Positions 27,712 to 37,386 of a stretch of 64,000 bases of DNA are shown one piece after another. A program made the translations under genes and the position numbers. This DNA is from an uncultured Bacteroidales bacterium (GTDB taxonomy: Bacteria; Bacteroidota; Bacteroidia; Bacteroidales; UBA932), in contig CALUPT010000004.1 of NCBI GenBank assembly GCA_944322715.1, positions 1 through 64,000 on the forward strand. Direction: 5' to 3'. How positions within the stretch are numbered: position 1 is the stretch's first letter; each line of letters opens with the position of its first letter. Below the pieces are notes generated by a model that had not been told where the DNA came from, made no database searches, and saw only the letters and a program-made list of their open reading frames with translations.

Positions 27712-29127
27712 ATGGTACAGGACAGACATATTGATGTGTGGAACGGGTGTCTCAAGGTTTTTGAGAATATTCTCGAGCCGCAGCAGTTCAATACATGGTT
27801 CAGACCGATACGTCCTGTCTCTCTTCAGGATGCCGAACTGACGGTGGAGGTGCCATCCGAGTATTTCAGGGAATACATAGAAGAGTATTTTCTGGATGTC
27901 ATCAACAAAGTCATCAAAAGGGAACTCGGAGCGGATGCGAAACTCAACTACATGGTCAGGCCCGTATCCGTCCAGCCGCCCATGACCTATCCGGGTGCAC
28001 ACGGCAAGGTTCCGGTCAACAAGACCATATCGGTCCCGACATATTCGCCTGCAGCCAATCCGGGGCCTTTCGTATATCCCGGGACACAGAGGGTGCAGGT
28101 CAATTCCCAGCTCAATCCGGTCTACTGTTTCGCGAACCTTGTCAAGGGAGAGTGCAACAAGATGGGCATCACTGCGGGGGAGAGCATTTCCCTCGCTCCG
28201 GGCAGGACTGCCTTCAATCCGCTTTTCCTGTTCGGCGGGCCGGGGCTCGGCAAGACCCATATCGCCCAGGCCATCGGTATCGGGATCAAGGAAAAATTCC
28301 CGGACCTGGTGGTGCTCTACGTCTCTGCCAACAAGTTCAAGACCCAGTACATGGATGCCGTGGTAAAGAACAGGCTCACGGATTTCCTTGCCTTCTACAT
28401 GCAGATGGATGTGCTCATAGTGGATGACATACAGGAGCTGGCAACGCCGGGAACGCAGAATGCCTTCTTCCATGTATTCAATCACCTGCATCAGAACAGC
28501 AAGCAGCTGATTTTCACTTCCGACCGCCCGCCTGTAGAGCTGCATGACTTCGAAGAGAGGCTTCTTTCGAGGCTGAAATGGGGACTGTCGGTAGAGCTGC
28601 AGCAGCCCGACTATGCCACGCGGCTTGCGATGCTCAAGGCCAGGGCTTTCAGGGAAGGGGTGAAGCTCAGCGAAGATGTGCTGGTATTTATGGCGACAAG
28701 GATACGCAGCAATTTCAGGGAACTCGAAGGCGCCCTCATATCGCTTATCGCCAATGCTACCCTTGCCCATAAGGAGGCTACGGTCGAACTTGCGGAAAGG
28801 ATTACCGGGAAAATCGTGGGGGAGAAGTCGGAGGAAATGACAGTGGACAGGGTGAAGGGCATCGTGTGCGAATATTTCAACATTTCGCAGGATGTCCTGC
28901 TTTCCAAGTCCAGAAAACGCCAGATTGTCCAGGCGCGCCAGATTGCAATGTACATGACCCGACAGCATATCAACTGCTCTTTGTCCACAATCGGGGCGGA
29001 ACTCGGCGGCAAGGATCATGCTACGGTACTTCACGCATGTACCACGGTATCCGATCTGATGTCTACTGACAGGACTTTCAGACAGTATGTCTCGGACATC
29101 GAGAAGATGCTGTCTTCGGGACGGTAG
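27712..29127 (+). CDS. dnaA: Chromosomal replication initiator DnaA
   Basis: AAA+ initiator that melts oriC. Domain I begins with VWNGCLKVFENILEPQQFNTWFRPI (split as WNGCLKVFEN and QQFNTWFRPI). A linker rich in Pro/Gly/Ser covers about 84-130. The AAA+ domain has Walker A GGPGLGKT (175-182) and Walker B VLIVDDIQ. The C-terminal DNA-binding helix-turn-helix carries the DnaA signature GGKDHATVLHACTTV. Length 471 is normal. dnaN and recF, often beside dnaA elsewhere, are absent; pepD follows after 38 bases. Confidence 0.97.
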   Translation: MVQDRHIDVWNGCLKVFENILEPQQFNTWFRPIRPVSLQDAELTVEVPSEYFREYIEEYFLDVINKVIKRELGADAKLNYMVRPVSVQPPMTYPGAHGKVPVNKTISVPTYSPAANPGPFVYPGTQRVQVNSQLNPVYCFANLVKGECNKMGITAGESISLAPGRTAFNPLFLFGGPGLGKTHIAQAIGIGIKEKFPDLVVLYVSANKFKTQYMDAVVKNRLTDFLAFYMQMDVLIVDDIQELATPGTQNAFFHVFNHLHQNSKQLIFTSDRPPVELHDFEERLLSRLKWGLSVELQQPDYATRLAMLKARAFREGVKLSEDVLVFMATRIRSNFRELEGALISLIANATLAHKEATVELAERITGKIVGEKSEEMTVDRVKGIVCEYFNISQDVLLSKSRKRQIVQARQIAMYMTRQHINCSLSTIGAELGGKDHATVLHACTTVSDLMSTDRTFRQYVSDIEKMLSSGR

Positions 29128-29165
29128 AGAATGTCCGTCAAAGGACGGAAAACATACAGTACAAT

Positions 29166-30590
29166 ATGGATTCCAACAGAGTTCTTGATATCTTCAAGGA
29201 AATTGTCCGTGTGCCGAGGGAGTCGGGGCACGAAGAGTTTATCATCGCTTATCTTCAGAATTTTGCGGCGGCGCATGCGCTCGAATGCAGGACCGATGAG
29301 GCAGGCAATGTCGTCATCGTAAAGCCGGCATCTCCCGGAAAGGAGAATGTCCCTGTTCTCGTCCTGCAGAGCCATTCCGATATGGTATGCGAGAAAAAGG
29401 CCGGTGTGGAGCATGATTTTGCGAAGGATCCGATCAGATACGAGATACGGGACGGCTGGATGGTGGCTCCTGATACCACTTTGGGAGCCGACTGCGGCAT
29501 CGGCATGGCTGCGGAACTCGCATTGCTCGAAAGCAGTCAGCCGACCGGGCGCATCGAATGCCTTTTCACGGTTTCCGAGGAAACGGGTCTGGATGGTGCC
29601 AAGGCTCTCAAGCCTGGTTTCATCACTGGCAGGACCCTGATAAATCTCGATTCGGAAGATGAAGGGGAACTGTTTGTGGGCTGCGCCGGAGGTGTGGACA
29701 CTACCGGAGTATTGCATTATGATGCCACATCTCTTCCGGAAGGGACGAAACTTCTCCGTTTCAGTATAGACGGCTGTGTCGGAGGTCATAGCGGGGATGA
29801 CATAGACAAGGGGCGGGCCAATGCGGTCCAGCTGCTTGCCAGGTTCCTTTATTCCGCCCTCGGCAACTACGCCCTTTGCTGCATGGATGGAGGCAACAAG
29901 CGCAATGCGATAGCCCGCGAGGCATCCTGCGTCCTGGCTGTCAGGGGAGATGGCCGGCGGATATCGGATCTTTTTGCGGCGTTTGCCGATGAAGTAAAGG
30001 CGGAGTATGCCGTCACAGAGCCGGACATGAGGTGTGAATGCACGGAAGTGACGGGAGACTATGAGGCGATGGCCGATGCGGATGCACAGCGGCTCGTATC
30101 CATGCTGGCTGCCGCCCCTCACGGCGTCCTTGCCATGAGCAGGGAGATTCCGGGACTTGTCGAGACATCATCCAATCTGGCGGCGGTGAAGATGACTGGA
30201 GACAGGACCGTGACCGTGACCTCAAACCAGAGAAGTTCCGTGGCCGGGGCATGCAGGGCGGCCGGGGAGAAGATGCAGGCCTGCATGGAGCTTGCCGGAG
30301 CCGATGTCACCCATGAGAACGAGTATCCCGGCTGGCAGCCGAATCTCAAGTCGCACATACTTGATGTGACTGTAAAGACATACGGGGAGCTTTTCGGGAC
30401 AGAACCTGTGGTAAGGGCCATCCATGCCGGCTTGGAATGCGGTCTGTTCCTGGACATATATCCGGACCTGGACATGATTTCGTTCGGTCCGACCCTCAGG
30501 GGAGTCCATGCTCCGGGGGAGAGGCTTGAGTTGGCCTCCCTTGACAGATTCGTCAGGCTTCTTGACAGGATAGTCACTGATTTTGAATGA
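29166..30590 (+). CDS. pepD: Aminoacyl-histidine dipeptidase (beta-Ala-His dipeptidase, M20)
   Basis: Zinc peptidase of the PepD type that hydrolyses Xaa-His and other dipeptides in the cytoplasm. The first metal-binding block LQSHSDMVCEK, then LGADCGIGMA, the catalytic/metal Glu pair in TVSEETGLDGA, NLDSEDEGE, and the lid/dimerisation region (about 190-370) are all visible. C-terminal block AIHAGLECGLF carries a late metal ligand. At 474 residues it is close to the usual 480-490. rpe starts 4 bases after the stop. Confidence 0.94.
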   Translation: MDSNRVLDIFKEIVRVPRESGHEEFIIAYLQNFAAAHALECRTDEAGNVVIVKPASPGKENVPVLVLQSHSDMVCEKKAGVEHDFAKDPIRYEIRDGWMVAPDTTLGADCGIGMAAELALLESSQPTGRIECLFTVSEETGLDGAKALKPGFITGRTLINLDSEDEGELFVGCAGGVDTTGVLHYDATSLPEGTKLLRFSIDGCVGGHSGDDIDKGRANAVQLLARFLYSALGNYALCCMDGGNKRNAIAREASCVLAVRGDGRRISDLFAAFADEVKAEYAVTEPDMRCECTEVTGDYEAMADADAQRLVSMLAAAPHGVLAMSREIPGLVETSSNLAAVKMTGDRTVTVTSNQRSSVAGACRAAGEKMQACMELAGADVTHENEYPGWQPNLKSHILDVTVKTYGELFGTEPVVRAIHAGLECGLFLDIYPDLDMISFGPTLRGVHAPGERLELASLDRFVRLLDRIVTDFE

Positions 30591-30594
30591 TGCC

Positions 30595-31236
30595 ATGGTG
30601 AAAGTCGCTCCATCAATGCTGTCGGCGGACTTCCTGCATCTGGAGAAGGATGTGGAGATGGTCAATGCCAATGCCGACATCTTCCATTTGGACATAATGG
30701 ACGGGTCGTTTGTCCCGAACATATCATACGGTTTCCCTGTCGTCGAGGCCATAGCCTCCAGGGCGGAGCTTCCGATGGATGCGCATCTCATGATTGTCCA
30801 CCCCGAGAAATATGTGGAGAGGTTTGCCCGGACTGGCGTGCGGATGCTCAGTTTCCATTATGATGCCGTTGAAAATCCGTCGGAAGTCCTGGCCCTTATC
30901 CGGAGTCACGGGATGCAGCCCGGACTTGCCATCAATCCTGATATCGCGGTCGAAAAACTCTATCCCTTCATAGAGGAGTGCAGCTATCTGGTGATAATGT
31001 CCGTATTTGCCGGTTTCGGAGGCCAGAAGTTCATAGAGAGCACATACGGAAGGGTGGCGGCTCTGAAAGAAGAGATATCAAGACAGGGTGCGGAATGTGC
31101 CGTTGAAGTGGACGGCGGTGTCTCTCCCGGGAATGCCGCGGCCCTTGTTTCCGCAGGAGCCGATATACTCGTAGCGGGAAGTTCTGTGTTCAAGGCTGCC
31201 GATCCTGCTGCAGTCATCCGCTCCATCAGGGGCTGA
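30595..31236 (+). CDS. rpe: Ribulose-phosphate 3-epimerase
   Basis: Interconverts ribulose-5-phosphate and xylulose-5-phosphate (pentose phosphate pathway). A TIM-barrel with the family signatures: VAPSMLSADF, FHLDIMDGSFVPN, MDAHLMI, VMSVFAGFGGQKF (usually VNPGFGGQ) and EVDGGV. The open frame extends to a TTG at 30583 that overlaps pepD. The ATG at 30595 gives the normal N-terminus and a 213-residue protein. The gene is convergent with birA, only 24 bases away. Confidence 0.95.
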   Translation: MVKVAPSMLSADFLHLEKDVEMVNANADIFHLDIMDGSFVPNISYGFPVVEAIASRAELPMDAHLMIVHPEKYVERFARTGVRMLSFHYDAVENPSEVLALIRSHGMQPGLAINPDIAVEKLYPFIEECSYLVIMSVFAGFGGQKFIESTYGRVAALKEEISRQGAECAVEVDGGVSPGNAAALVSAGADILVAGSSVFKAADPAAVIRSIRG

Positions 31237-31260
31237 GCGGAATGGCCGTCCAAGGCAGGC

Positions 31261-32034
31261 TCAGAGTTCCCGGTCGTTTATCAGATATCCTATTTCCTTG
31301 AAGGCGAACTCTCTGACCGAGCCGTCATCCGTTTCGGCCAGCAGGCGGCCATCCTCCGATATCCCCCTGATCGTGGCATGGAATGTTCCGGCAGTCCTGC
31401 AATCGCGAAACAGATGCCTTTCATCTTTCCTGTACATCCTGGAAAGATATTCCGCGCGCAGACGTTCTGTCCCGTCCGGACGGCTCAGGATATCCAGCAC
31501 CGTATCCAGGGAGGTAAGATACCTGTCCATTTCTTTCCTTATGTCGCAGACAATGCCGGTCTCCGCCCTTACGGAGGTAGGGTTGGGGATTTCAGGAGGA
31601 AATGCAGTCTGATTGAGGTTGATTCCGATTCCCGCTATGCTCCAGACAAGCCGGTTGTCCCTCACGCAGTTTTCTATCAGGATTCCGCATATCTTCCTGT
31701 CTTCTATATAGATGTCATTCGGCCACTTGATTCCGGCTGACAGCCCTTTGGATTCAAGGTAGCCGGACACGGACAGCGCGGCAAGTTCGCTTATCAGGAA
31801 CTGGCCGGAGGCTGCCACGGGAGGCATGTCATCGCAGCCGGGTTTCAGCACGATGGAAAATGTCAGGTTTTCTCCTGCATCGGCTGTCCATACGTTGCCC
31901 CTCTGCCCTCTGCCGGCAGTCTGCCGCACGGCAGCAATGACTGACAGATTGTCAATGTCAGAAATGCGTCTGACAGCCTCGGAATTGGTCGAATCTATTG
32001 TCTGATGCCATATTATGCGATGGTCTCTTTTCAT
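31261..32034 (-). CDS. birA: Biotin--[acetyl-CoA-carboxylase] ligase
   Basis: Attaches biotin to carboxylase carrier proteins through biotinyl-AMP. Motifs are STNSEA near the N-terminus, the biotin/ATP loop GRGQRGNVW, KWPNDIYIEDRKICGILIE (catalytic Lys in KWPND), and a small C-terminal SH3-like domain. There is no N-terminal helix-turn-helix, so this is a single-function enzyme (group I) and not a transcriptional repressor. It is divergent from rsfS with interlocked promoters. Confidence 0.95.
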   Translation of the reverse strand: MKRDHRIIWHQTIDSTNSEAVRRISDIDNLSVIAAVRQTAGRGQRGNVWTADAGENLTFSIVLKPGCDDMPPVAASGQFLISELAALSVSGYLESKGLSAGIKWPNDIYIEDRKICGILIENCVRDNRLVWSIAGIGINLNQTAFPPEIPNPTSVRAETGIVCDIRKEMDRYLTSLDTVLDILSRPDGTERLRAEYLSRMYRKDERHLFRDCRTAGTFHATIRGISEDGRLLAETDDGSVREFAFKEIGYLINDREL

Positions 32035-32097
32035 TGGTGCGGATTTTGATTATCTTTGCGGTCGCAAAATTAACAATAATTACTTACGGATGGACAA
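32028..32097. promoter_or_regulatory. Interlocked divergent promoters, birA and rsfS
   Basis: Plus strand: TATCTTTG (32051-32058) with TTTT at 32028-32031 as a weak -33, 19 bases upstream. Minus strand: TAATTTTG (32065-32072), with TTG at 32095-32097. Together they form TAnnTTTGC-N4-GCAAAnnTA, a symmetric element like the one between lptD and the amidase. Predicted start sites are about 7 bases apart. The rsfS frame upstream of 32090 overlaps the promoter and is not translated. Confidence 0.7.
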
Positions 32098-32440
32098 CAA
32101 GGAAGTGAAGGTCATTGCGGATGCGATGCTGGAAAAGAAAGGAAAGGATGTCGTATCGCTTGATCTGAAGAAGATAGAAACGGCCATATCTGATTATTTC
32201 ATAGTATGTAACGCGGATTCAGGGACAAATGTCCTTTCCATTGCCGACAATGTGGAGGACAGGATGATGGAACATTGTCGCAGGAAAGTCATCCGCAGCC
32301 AGGGCAGGGAGAACGCAATCTGGATAATCCTCGATTACGGAGACATAGTGGTGCATGTATTCCAGACGGAATACAGGGCATTCTACAGGCTCGAGGATCT
32401 GTGGGCGGATGCCGTGAGGACAGAATTCAAGGAAGAATAA
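32090..32440 (+). CDS. rsfS: Ribosomal silencing factor RsfS
   Basis: Binds L14 of the large ribosomal subunit and blocks subunit joining when nutrients are low. The whole 116-residue protein is one RsfS/Iojap domain with [41 protein letters not shown] (seen as shorter blocks) and the C-terminal [10 protein letters not shown]. The ATG at 32090 gives the normal family N-terminus. ftsH follows 17 bases later. Confidence 0.95.
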   Translation: MDNKEVKVIADAMLEKKGKDVVSLDLKKIETAISDYFIVCNADSGTNVLSIADNVEDRMMEHCRRKVIRSQGRENAIWIILDYGDIVVHVFQTEYRAFYRLEDLWADAVRTEFKEE

Positions 32441-32457
32441 CGGAAAAGCATTGACAG

Positions 32458-34506
32458 ATGGACAATAACGGCCAGATTGGCAACAATATGCAGAATAATG
32501 GCAGGAACGGAGGCAGGGACAGGAAACCGGTGAAGGTTTCGTTCAACATGTCCTGGCTGTATATCCTGCTGATTTTTGGTATAATATGGATGTTCTTCAA
32601 CCAGGGCGGGGCCAATCCGCAGAAGATAGAGTGGGAGGACGTCAAGGAAATGGTCAGTGCCGGGGATGTGAAGGAGATAACCTTTGTCAGGAATGACTTC
32701 GAGGGCAAGGTCACAATCCGTCCTGACCGGATAGAGAAATATGCGGACAGGTTCGGCGGCACCGTGCCGGCAAAGTCCCCGCATTTCTTCTTTCTCGTGT
32801 CGGGCAGTTTCAATGCCGAGGAGATGTTCTCCCGACTCAACGAATCGCTTCCGGAAGCCGACAGGTTCAAGGTGGTAATGGAGAATGACAGCAAGATGTG
32901 GGGGACCATCCTCGAATGGCTGCTGTTCCCCATATTGCTGATTGCCATGTGGTATTTCATGTTCAGGGGAATGAGCCGGAACATGGGCGGAGGAGCAGGT
33001 CCGGGCAATATCTTCAACGTGGGCAAGTCCACCGGCAAACTGGCTGAGAAGAACAGCATGAAGGTCACTTTCAAGGATGTGGCCGGGCTGTACGGGGCCA
33101 AGGAAGAGGTAATGGAGATAGTCGATTTCCTCAAGAACCCGCAGAAATACACCGCCCTCGGCGGCAAGATTCCAAAGGGCGCCCTGCTTGTCGGCCCTCC
33201 GGGTACAGGCAAGACCCTGCTTGCCAAGGCTGTGGCAGGGGAGGCGGATGTGCCCTTCTTCTCCATTTCGGGGTCCGATTTCGTGGAGATGTTTGTCGGA
33301 GTGGGAGCATCGAGGGTCCGCGACCTCTTCCGCCAGGCCAAGGAGAAGGCTCCGTGCATCGTTTTCATCGATGAGATCGATGCGGTAGGCCGGGCCAGAA
33401 GCAAGAACGGGGGATTCTCTTCCAATGACGAAAGGGAGAACACCCTGAACCAGCTCCTTACGGAAATGGATGGATTCGACTCCAATTCCGGAGTCATTAT
33501 CCTCGCCGCAACCAACCGGGCGGATATTCTGGACAAGGCGCTGCTGCGGGCAGGCCGTTTCGACAGGCAGATACATGTGGACCTTCCTGACCTGAAGGAA
33601 AGGGAAGAGATATTCAATGTCCATCTCCGCGGGCTCAAGTTGGCTAAGGATTTCGATGTGACATTCCTCGCAAAGCATACCCCGGGGTTCTCCGGAGCGG
33701 ACATAGCCAATGTCTGCAACGAAGCTGCCCTGACCGCTGCAAGACGCAACAAGCCTGAGATCGACAGACAGGATTTTCTGGATGCTGTGGACAGGATCAT
33801 AGGCGGTCTGGAGCGAAAGGACAAGATAATAACCCCTGAAGAAAAGAAGTCCATAGCGCACCATGAGGCAGGCCATGCTACGGTGAGCTGGATGCTTCCG
33901 TATGCCAACCCGCTTTTCAAGGTGACGATAGTGCCGCGTGGGCAGTCTCTCGGGGCTGCATGGTATCTGCCGGAAGAGAGACAGCTTGTCACTAAGGAAC
34001 AGATGTATGATGAGATGTGCTCCCTGATAGGAGGCCGTGTGGCGGAGGAGATTGTCAACGGCCAGCCTTCGACCGGCGCGCTGAACGATCTGGAGAGACT
34101 CACCAAGATGGCGTATGCCATGGTGACATATTACGGCATGAGCGAGAAGGTGGGGACAGTGTCATTCTATGATTCCACGGGTTCGAGAGGGTTCGAACTC
34201 GGCAAACCCTACAGCGAGAAGACTGCGGAACTCATTGACAGCGAGGTCAAGAAACTGATACAGACAATCCATGACAGGACGAGGAAGATCCTCGAGGAGA
34301 ATATGGATGGCTTCCTTGCCATAGCATCGCTGCTTCTGGAAAAGGAAGTGATATTCGCCGATGATCTGGAGAGGATACTCGGTCCGCGCAAGGGGGCGAA
34401 GGACAACCTGCTTGATGACGCGGATGAAACGGAAACGGAAGGACGGAAGGAAGGTGAGAACGCGGTTCCGGAAGAGACTGCCGGAAATGCGGATGGGAAG
34501 GAATAG
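32458..34506 (+). CDS. ftsH: ATP-dependent zinc metalloprotease FtsH
   Basis: Membrane-bound AAA protease for quality control of membrane proteins and turnover of regulators. It has two membrane helices (about 31-47 and 152-170) flanking a periplasmic domain, an AAA module with Walker A GPPGTGKT (246-253), pore and second-region motifs, and the zinc site HEAGH (469-473). The N-terminal 28 residues are Asn/Gly-rich. The C-terminal tail (about 640-682) is acidic, rich in Glu/Asp/Ala. The order rsfS-ftsH-cdsA suits a shared envelope/translation operon, and cdsA follows 20 bases later. Confidence 0.97.
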   Translation: MDNNGQIGNNMQNNGRNGGRDRKPVKVSFNMSWLYILLIFGIIWMFFNQGGANPQKIEWEDVKEMVSAGDVKEITFVRNDFEGKVTIRPDRIEKYADRFGGTVPAKSPHFFFLVSGSFNAEEMFSRLNESLPEADRFKVVMENDSKMWGTILEWLLFPILLIAMWYFMFRGMSRNMGGGAGPGNIFNVGKSTGKLAEKNSMKVTFKDVAGLYGAKEEVMEIVDFLKNPQKYTALGGKIPKGALLVGPPGTGKTLLAKAVAGEADVPFFSISGSDFVEMFVGVGASRVRDLFRQAKEKAPCIVFIDEIDAVGRARSKNGGFSSNDERENTLNQLLTEMDGFDSNSGVIILAATNRADILDKALLRAGRFDRQIHVDLPDLKEREEIFNVHLRGLKLAKDFDVTFLAKHTPGFSGADIANVCNEAALTAARRNKPEIDRQDFLDAVDRIIGGLERKDKIITPEEKKSIAHHEAGHATVSWMLPYANPLFKVTIVPRGQSLGAAWYLPEERQLVTKEQMYDEMCSLIGGRVAEEIVNGQPSTGALNDLERLTKMAYAMVTYYGMSEKVGTVSFYDSTGSRGFELGKPYSEKTAELIDSEVKKLIQTIHDRTRKILEENMDGFLAIASLLLEKEVIFADDLERILGPRKGAKDNLLDDADETETEGRKEGENAVPEETAGNADGKE

Positions 34507-34526
34507 AAGACAAGACTTGTGACACT

Positions 34527-35357
34527 ATGAAAAATCTGATTGTAAGGACTCTTTCCGGTATCGGATTCCTCGCGATAATGATAGGGGCGCTGCTGTGGTG
34601 CAGGTTTTCTTTCGCGGCGCTGATGCTGTGGATTACCGGGATGATGATGTTCGAGTTCTTCAGAATGACGATGGGGACATCTTACAGGTTTTCTCAGGTG
34701 CTTGCGATCCTTGCCGCCGTCATACTGTTCGTGCTGACATTCCTTTTCAAGAGCTATGACATTCCGGGAAGAATGGTGATACTGTCGGTCATCCCGGTTT
34801 TCCTCGTAATGATAGATTCCCTCTACGTGAAGGACAAGACGGAATTCGGCAAATTCGCAAATCTGTACACTGCAATACTTTATATAGCCGTTCCCATGGC
34901 TCTGACGAATTTTGCCGTATTCGATGCCTCCGGAAACTACAACGGCATGCTGCTGCTGTGTTTCTTCGCGATAATATGGGGTTCTGATGTCGGGGCGTAC
35001 ATATTCGGATGCACATTCGGGCAGAAATACGGCAGGAAGCTCTTTCCTGAGATATCCCCGAAAAAATCCTGGATAGGATTCTGGGGAGGGTTTGCCGTCG
35101 CCATTCTCGTGGCTGTCGGGCTGCATTATGCCGGCCTGCTCCGCCTTTCCCTCATGAAGTCCGTCGCAATCGGAATCGTGATCAACATATCCGGAGTCTA
35201 CGGGGACCTTATAGAGTCGCAGTGGAAACGCCACTATTCAGTCAAGGATTCCGGAAAGGGCATTCCGGGGCACGGCGGCTATCTCGACAGGTTCGACAGC
35301 GCCCTGACCGCACTGCCGATGGGCATTATCTTCATCGAGATGACCCGTCTTCTGTAG
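34527..35357 (+). CDS. cdsA: Phosphatidate cytidylyltransferase
   Basis: Makes CDP-diacylglycerol from phosphatidate and CTP, the precursor for phosphatidylethanolamine and other phospholipids. A polytopic membrane protein with about eight hydrophobic segments. The C-terminal CDP-alcohol signature region is clear: SDVGAYIFG, SPKKSWIGFWGG, and KDSGKGIPGHGGYLDRFDS. The next gene, psd, is in the same pathway, so this looks like a phospholipid synthesis unit. Confidence 0.95.
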   Translation: MKNLIVRTLSGIGFLAIMIGALLWCRFSFAALMLWITGMMMFEFFRMTMGTSYRFSQVLAILAAVILFVLTFLFKSYDIPGRMVILSVIPVFLVMIDSLYVKDKTEFGKFANLYTAILYIAVPMALTNFAVFDASGNYNGMLLLCFFAIIWGSDVGAYIFGCTFGQKYGRKLFPEISPKKSWIGFWGGFAVAILVAVGLHYAGLLRLSLMKSVAIGIVINISGVYGDLIESQWKRHYSVKDSGKGIPGHGGYLDRFDSALTALPMGIIFIEMTRLL

Positions 35358-35385
35358 ATGCTTTCATAATGTCAAAGATTTTTTA

Positions 35386-35393
35386 TAGTTTTG
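35386..35393 (+). promoter_or_regulatory. Putative psd promoter (-7 box)
   Basis: TAGTTTTG matches TAnnTTTG exactly and lies 18 bases upstream of the psd ATG, between cdsA and psd. No -33 element is obvious. It indicates that psd and the following gene can be transcribed independently of cdsA. Confidence 0.5.
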
Positions 35394-35411
35394 CAACTTG
35401 ATTCTCGGAAT

Positions 35412-36068
35412 ATGACTATACATAAGGATGGTCTTGGAACTATAGCCGCAATATGGCTCTTCTGCGGGCTGCTGATATATCTCAGCCTGCATTTTATTGC
35501 GTACCAGTTCATCTCCTATCCGATATCCGCCATTCTGATATTCTTCATGATATTCGTCTTCTTCTTTTTCAGGGTCCCGAAGAGGCATGCTGCGGAAGGG
35601 GAGAATGTCGTGACATCCGTTGCGGATGGAGAAGTCGTGATAATCGAGAAGGTCTACGAAAAGGAATATATAAAAGGCGAATGCATCCAGGTATCGGTCT
35701 ATATGGACTTTTTCAACGTACATGTGAATTTCTGGCCGATATCCGGAGAAGTGACATATTACAGATACCACCCAGGGAAATACCTTCTGGCCTTCCTTCC
35801 GAAGGCATCAGAGCTGAACGAGCATACATCCGTGGCCGTAAGGAACGGCTTCGGCGAGGTATTCTTCAAGCAGCTTGCCGGTACATTCGCCAGAAGGATT
35901 GTCTGCTATGCGAAGGTAGGGCAGATGGAGGCCAAGGGGACACAATGTGGAATAATCAAGTTCGGCTCGCGTATCGACATGTATCTTCCGCTCGGGAGCG
36001 ACATCAAGGTCAATATCGGGGATGAGGTGAGAGCCTGCGAGACAGTCATTGCCGAATTAAAGAAATAA
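35412..36068 (+). CDS. psd: Phosphatidylserine decarboxylase
   Basis: Converts phosphatidylserine to phosphatidylethanolamine at the inner membrane. Two hydrophobic helices (about 10-55) precede the catalytic region: VTSVADGEVV, SVYMDFFNVHVNFWPISG and the self-cleavage site at Gly185-Ser186 in KFGSRID, where Ser becomes the pyruvoyl cofactor. At 218 residues it is the short Bacteroidetes/archaeal-like type. The open frame extends to a TTG at 35391 that overlaps the promoter box, so the ATG at 35412 is used. The next gene starts 2 bases after the stop. Confidence 0.93.
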   Translation: MTIHKDGLGTIAAIWLFCGLLIYLSLHFIAYQFISYPISAILIFFMIFVFFFFRVPKRHAAEGENVVTSVADGEVVIIEKVYEKEYIKGECIQVSVYMDFFNVHVNFWPISGEVTYYRYHPGKYLLAFLPKASELNEHTSVAVRNGFGEVFFKQLAGTFARRIVCYAKVGQMEAKGTQCGIIKFGSRIDMYLPLGSDIKVNIGDEVRACETVIAELKK

Positions 36069-36070
36069 AT

Positions 36071-37375
36071 ATGGATGAAATTTTCATAATCCTTCTGCTT
36101 ATTCTTCTGAACGGATTTTTTGCGATGTCCGAGATCGCCCTGATTTCTGCAAGGAAATCCAATCTACAGGCCGATGCCGACAAGGGAAACAGCAACGCCA
36201 AAAGGGCACTGAAATTAGCTTCCGATCCTGACAGGTTCCTTTCAGCGGTACAGATAGGAATAACCCTCATCGGGATTCTTACCGGTATCTTCTCCGGCAA
36301 CAGGATTGCCGCGGAGTTTGCCGATGTGTTCGAGAGGGCGGGGATGTCAGCCGGAGCGGCGGATTCCCTTGCCAAAGGAATAATCGTGGTCATAGTCACC
36401 TTCCTGACCCTTATCTTCGGAGAACTCGTGCCGAAAAAGATAGGAATGAGCGCTTCGGAGAAGGTAGCGAAGTTCGTGTCTGGTCCCATGAGGTTCATAT
36501 CCGTCGTCGCGTCGCCCTTCGTGTGGGTATTGTCCAAGACAACTCACATCATATCCAGGGCCCTCCGTCTGCAGAACCAGGAGACGAAGGTTACGGAGGA
36601 AGAAATCCGCTCGATCATACAGGAAGGGACGGATGAAGGGGAGGTGCTGCCGATGGAGCAGGATATTGTCGAGAATGTCTTCACTCTCGGAGACCAGAAG
36701 GTCAGCACAATAATGACCCACAGAAGCGATATCGTATGGTTGGAGAAGGGGATGGATGAGAGCGAGGTCCGCAAGACCATTGAAGAGAATCTGTATGAAG
36801 AGTACCCGGTAGCGGACGGGGACCTCGACCATGTGATAGGGGTATTGAGCCTCAAGGATTTTGTCCTGAATCTCGGCAAGGGGTCCTTCGACCTCGGGAA
36901 GATGATGCACGAACCCGTTTATTTCCACGAAAACATGAACGTGTACACTGTTCTCGAGGAAATGAAACGCAGACATGTGAGCCGGGCTCTCATCTGCGAT
37001 GAATTCGGGCTGTGCTCGGGTATCATAACCCTCAAGGACATAATAGAGGAACTGGTCGGAAATGTAAACGACCATGGCGAGGAGCCCGACATAGTCGCAC
37101 GTCAGGGGAATGACGGCTGGCTGGTGGATGGGCAGTGTCCGATCTATGATTTCCTGAGGCATTTCGACCTGGATGATGACCTTCTGGAAGATGCCGAATA
37201 CACTACCGTTGCCGGCCTGATACTCGATGAACTCGACCACGTGCCGGAGGCTGGAGAGAAGGTCGACTGGAACGATTTCTCATTCGAGGTCGTCGACATG
37301 GACGGGGCGCGTATCGACAAGGTCATCGTCAAACGCCGTCCGGAAGAACTTTCCTCAGAAATCGCTGATTATTAA
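36071..37375 (+). CDS. CNNM/CBS-domain membrane protein (HlyC/CorC-type)
   Basis: Membrane protein with an N-terminal CNNM (DUF21) domain: a first helix IFIILLLILLNGFFAMSEIAL, further helices to about residue 175, and the FGELVPKKIG motif. Two CBS domains follow (about 205-330) that would bind adenine nucleotides, then a C-terminal CorC_HlyC domain (about 345-425). The older label hemolysin is probably misleading; related proteins take part in Mg2+ or other divalent cation homeostasis. It is co-transcribed with psd and convergent with ispG, leaving 11 bases between stop codons. Confidence 0.9.
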   Translation: MDEIFIILLLILLNGFFAMSEIALISARKSNLQADADKGNSNAKRALKLASDPDRFLSAVQIGITLIGILTGIFSGNRIAAEFADVFERAGMSAGAADSLAKGIIVVIVTFLTLIFGELVPKKIGMSASEKVAKFVSGPMRFISVVASPFVWVLSKTTHIISRALRLQNQETKVTEEEIRSIIQEGTDEGEVLPMEQDIVENVFTLGDQKVSTIMTHRSDIVWLEKGMDESEVRKTIEENLYEEYPVADGDLDHVIGVLSLKDFVLNLGKGSFDLGKMMHEPVYFHENMNVYTVLEEMKRRHVSRALICDEFGLCSGIITLKDIIEELVGNVNDHGEEPDIVARQGNDGWLVDGQCPIYDFLRHFDLDDDLLEDAEYTTVAGLILDELDHVPEAGEKVDWNDFSFEVVDMDGARIDKVIVKRRPEELSSEIADY

Positions 37376-37386
37376 CGCTCTGCTGA

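Noticed and set aside
32383..34121. Two long minus-strand frames opposite ftsH
   Set aside because: Both are shadows of ftsH, whose AAA and HEAGH motifs are intact.
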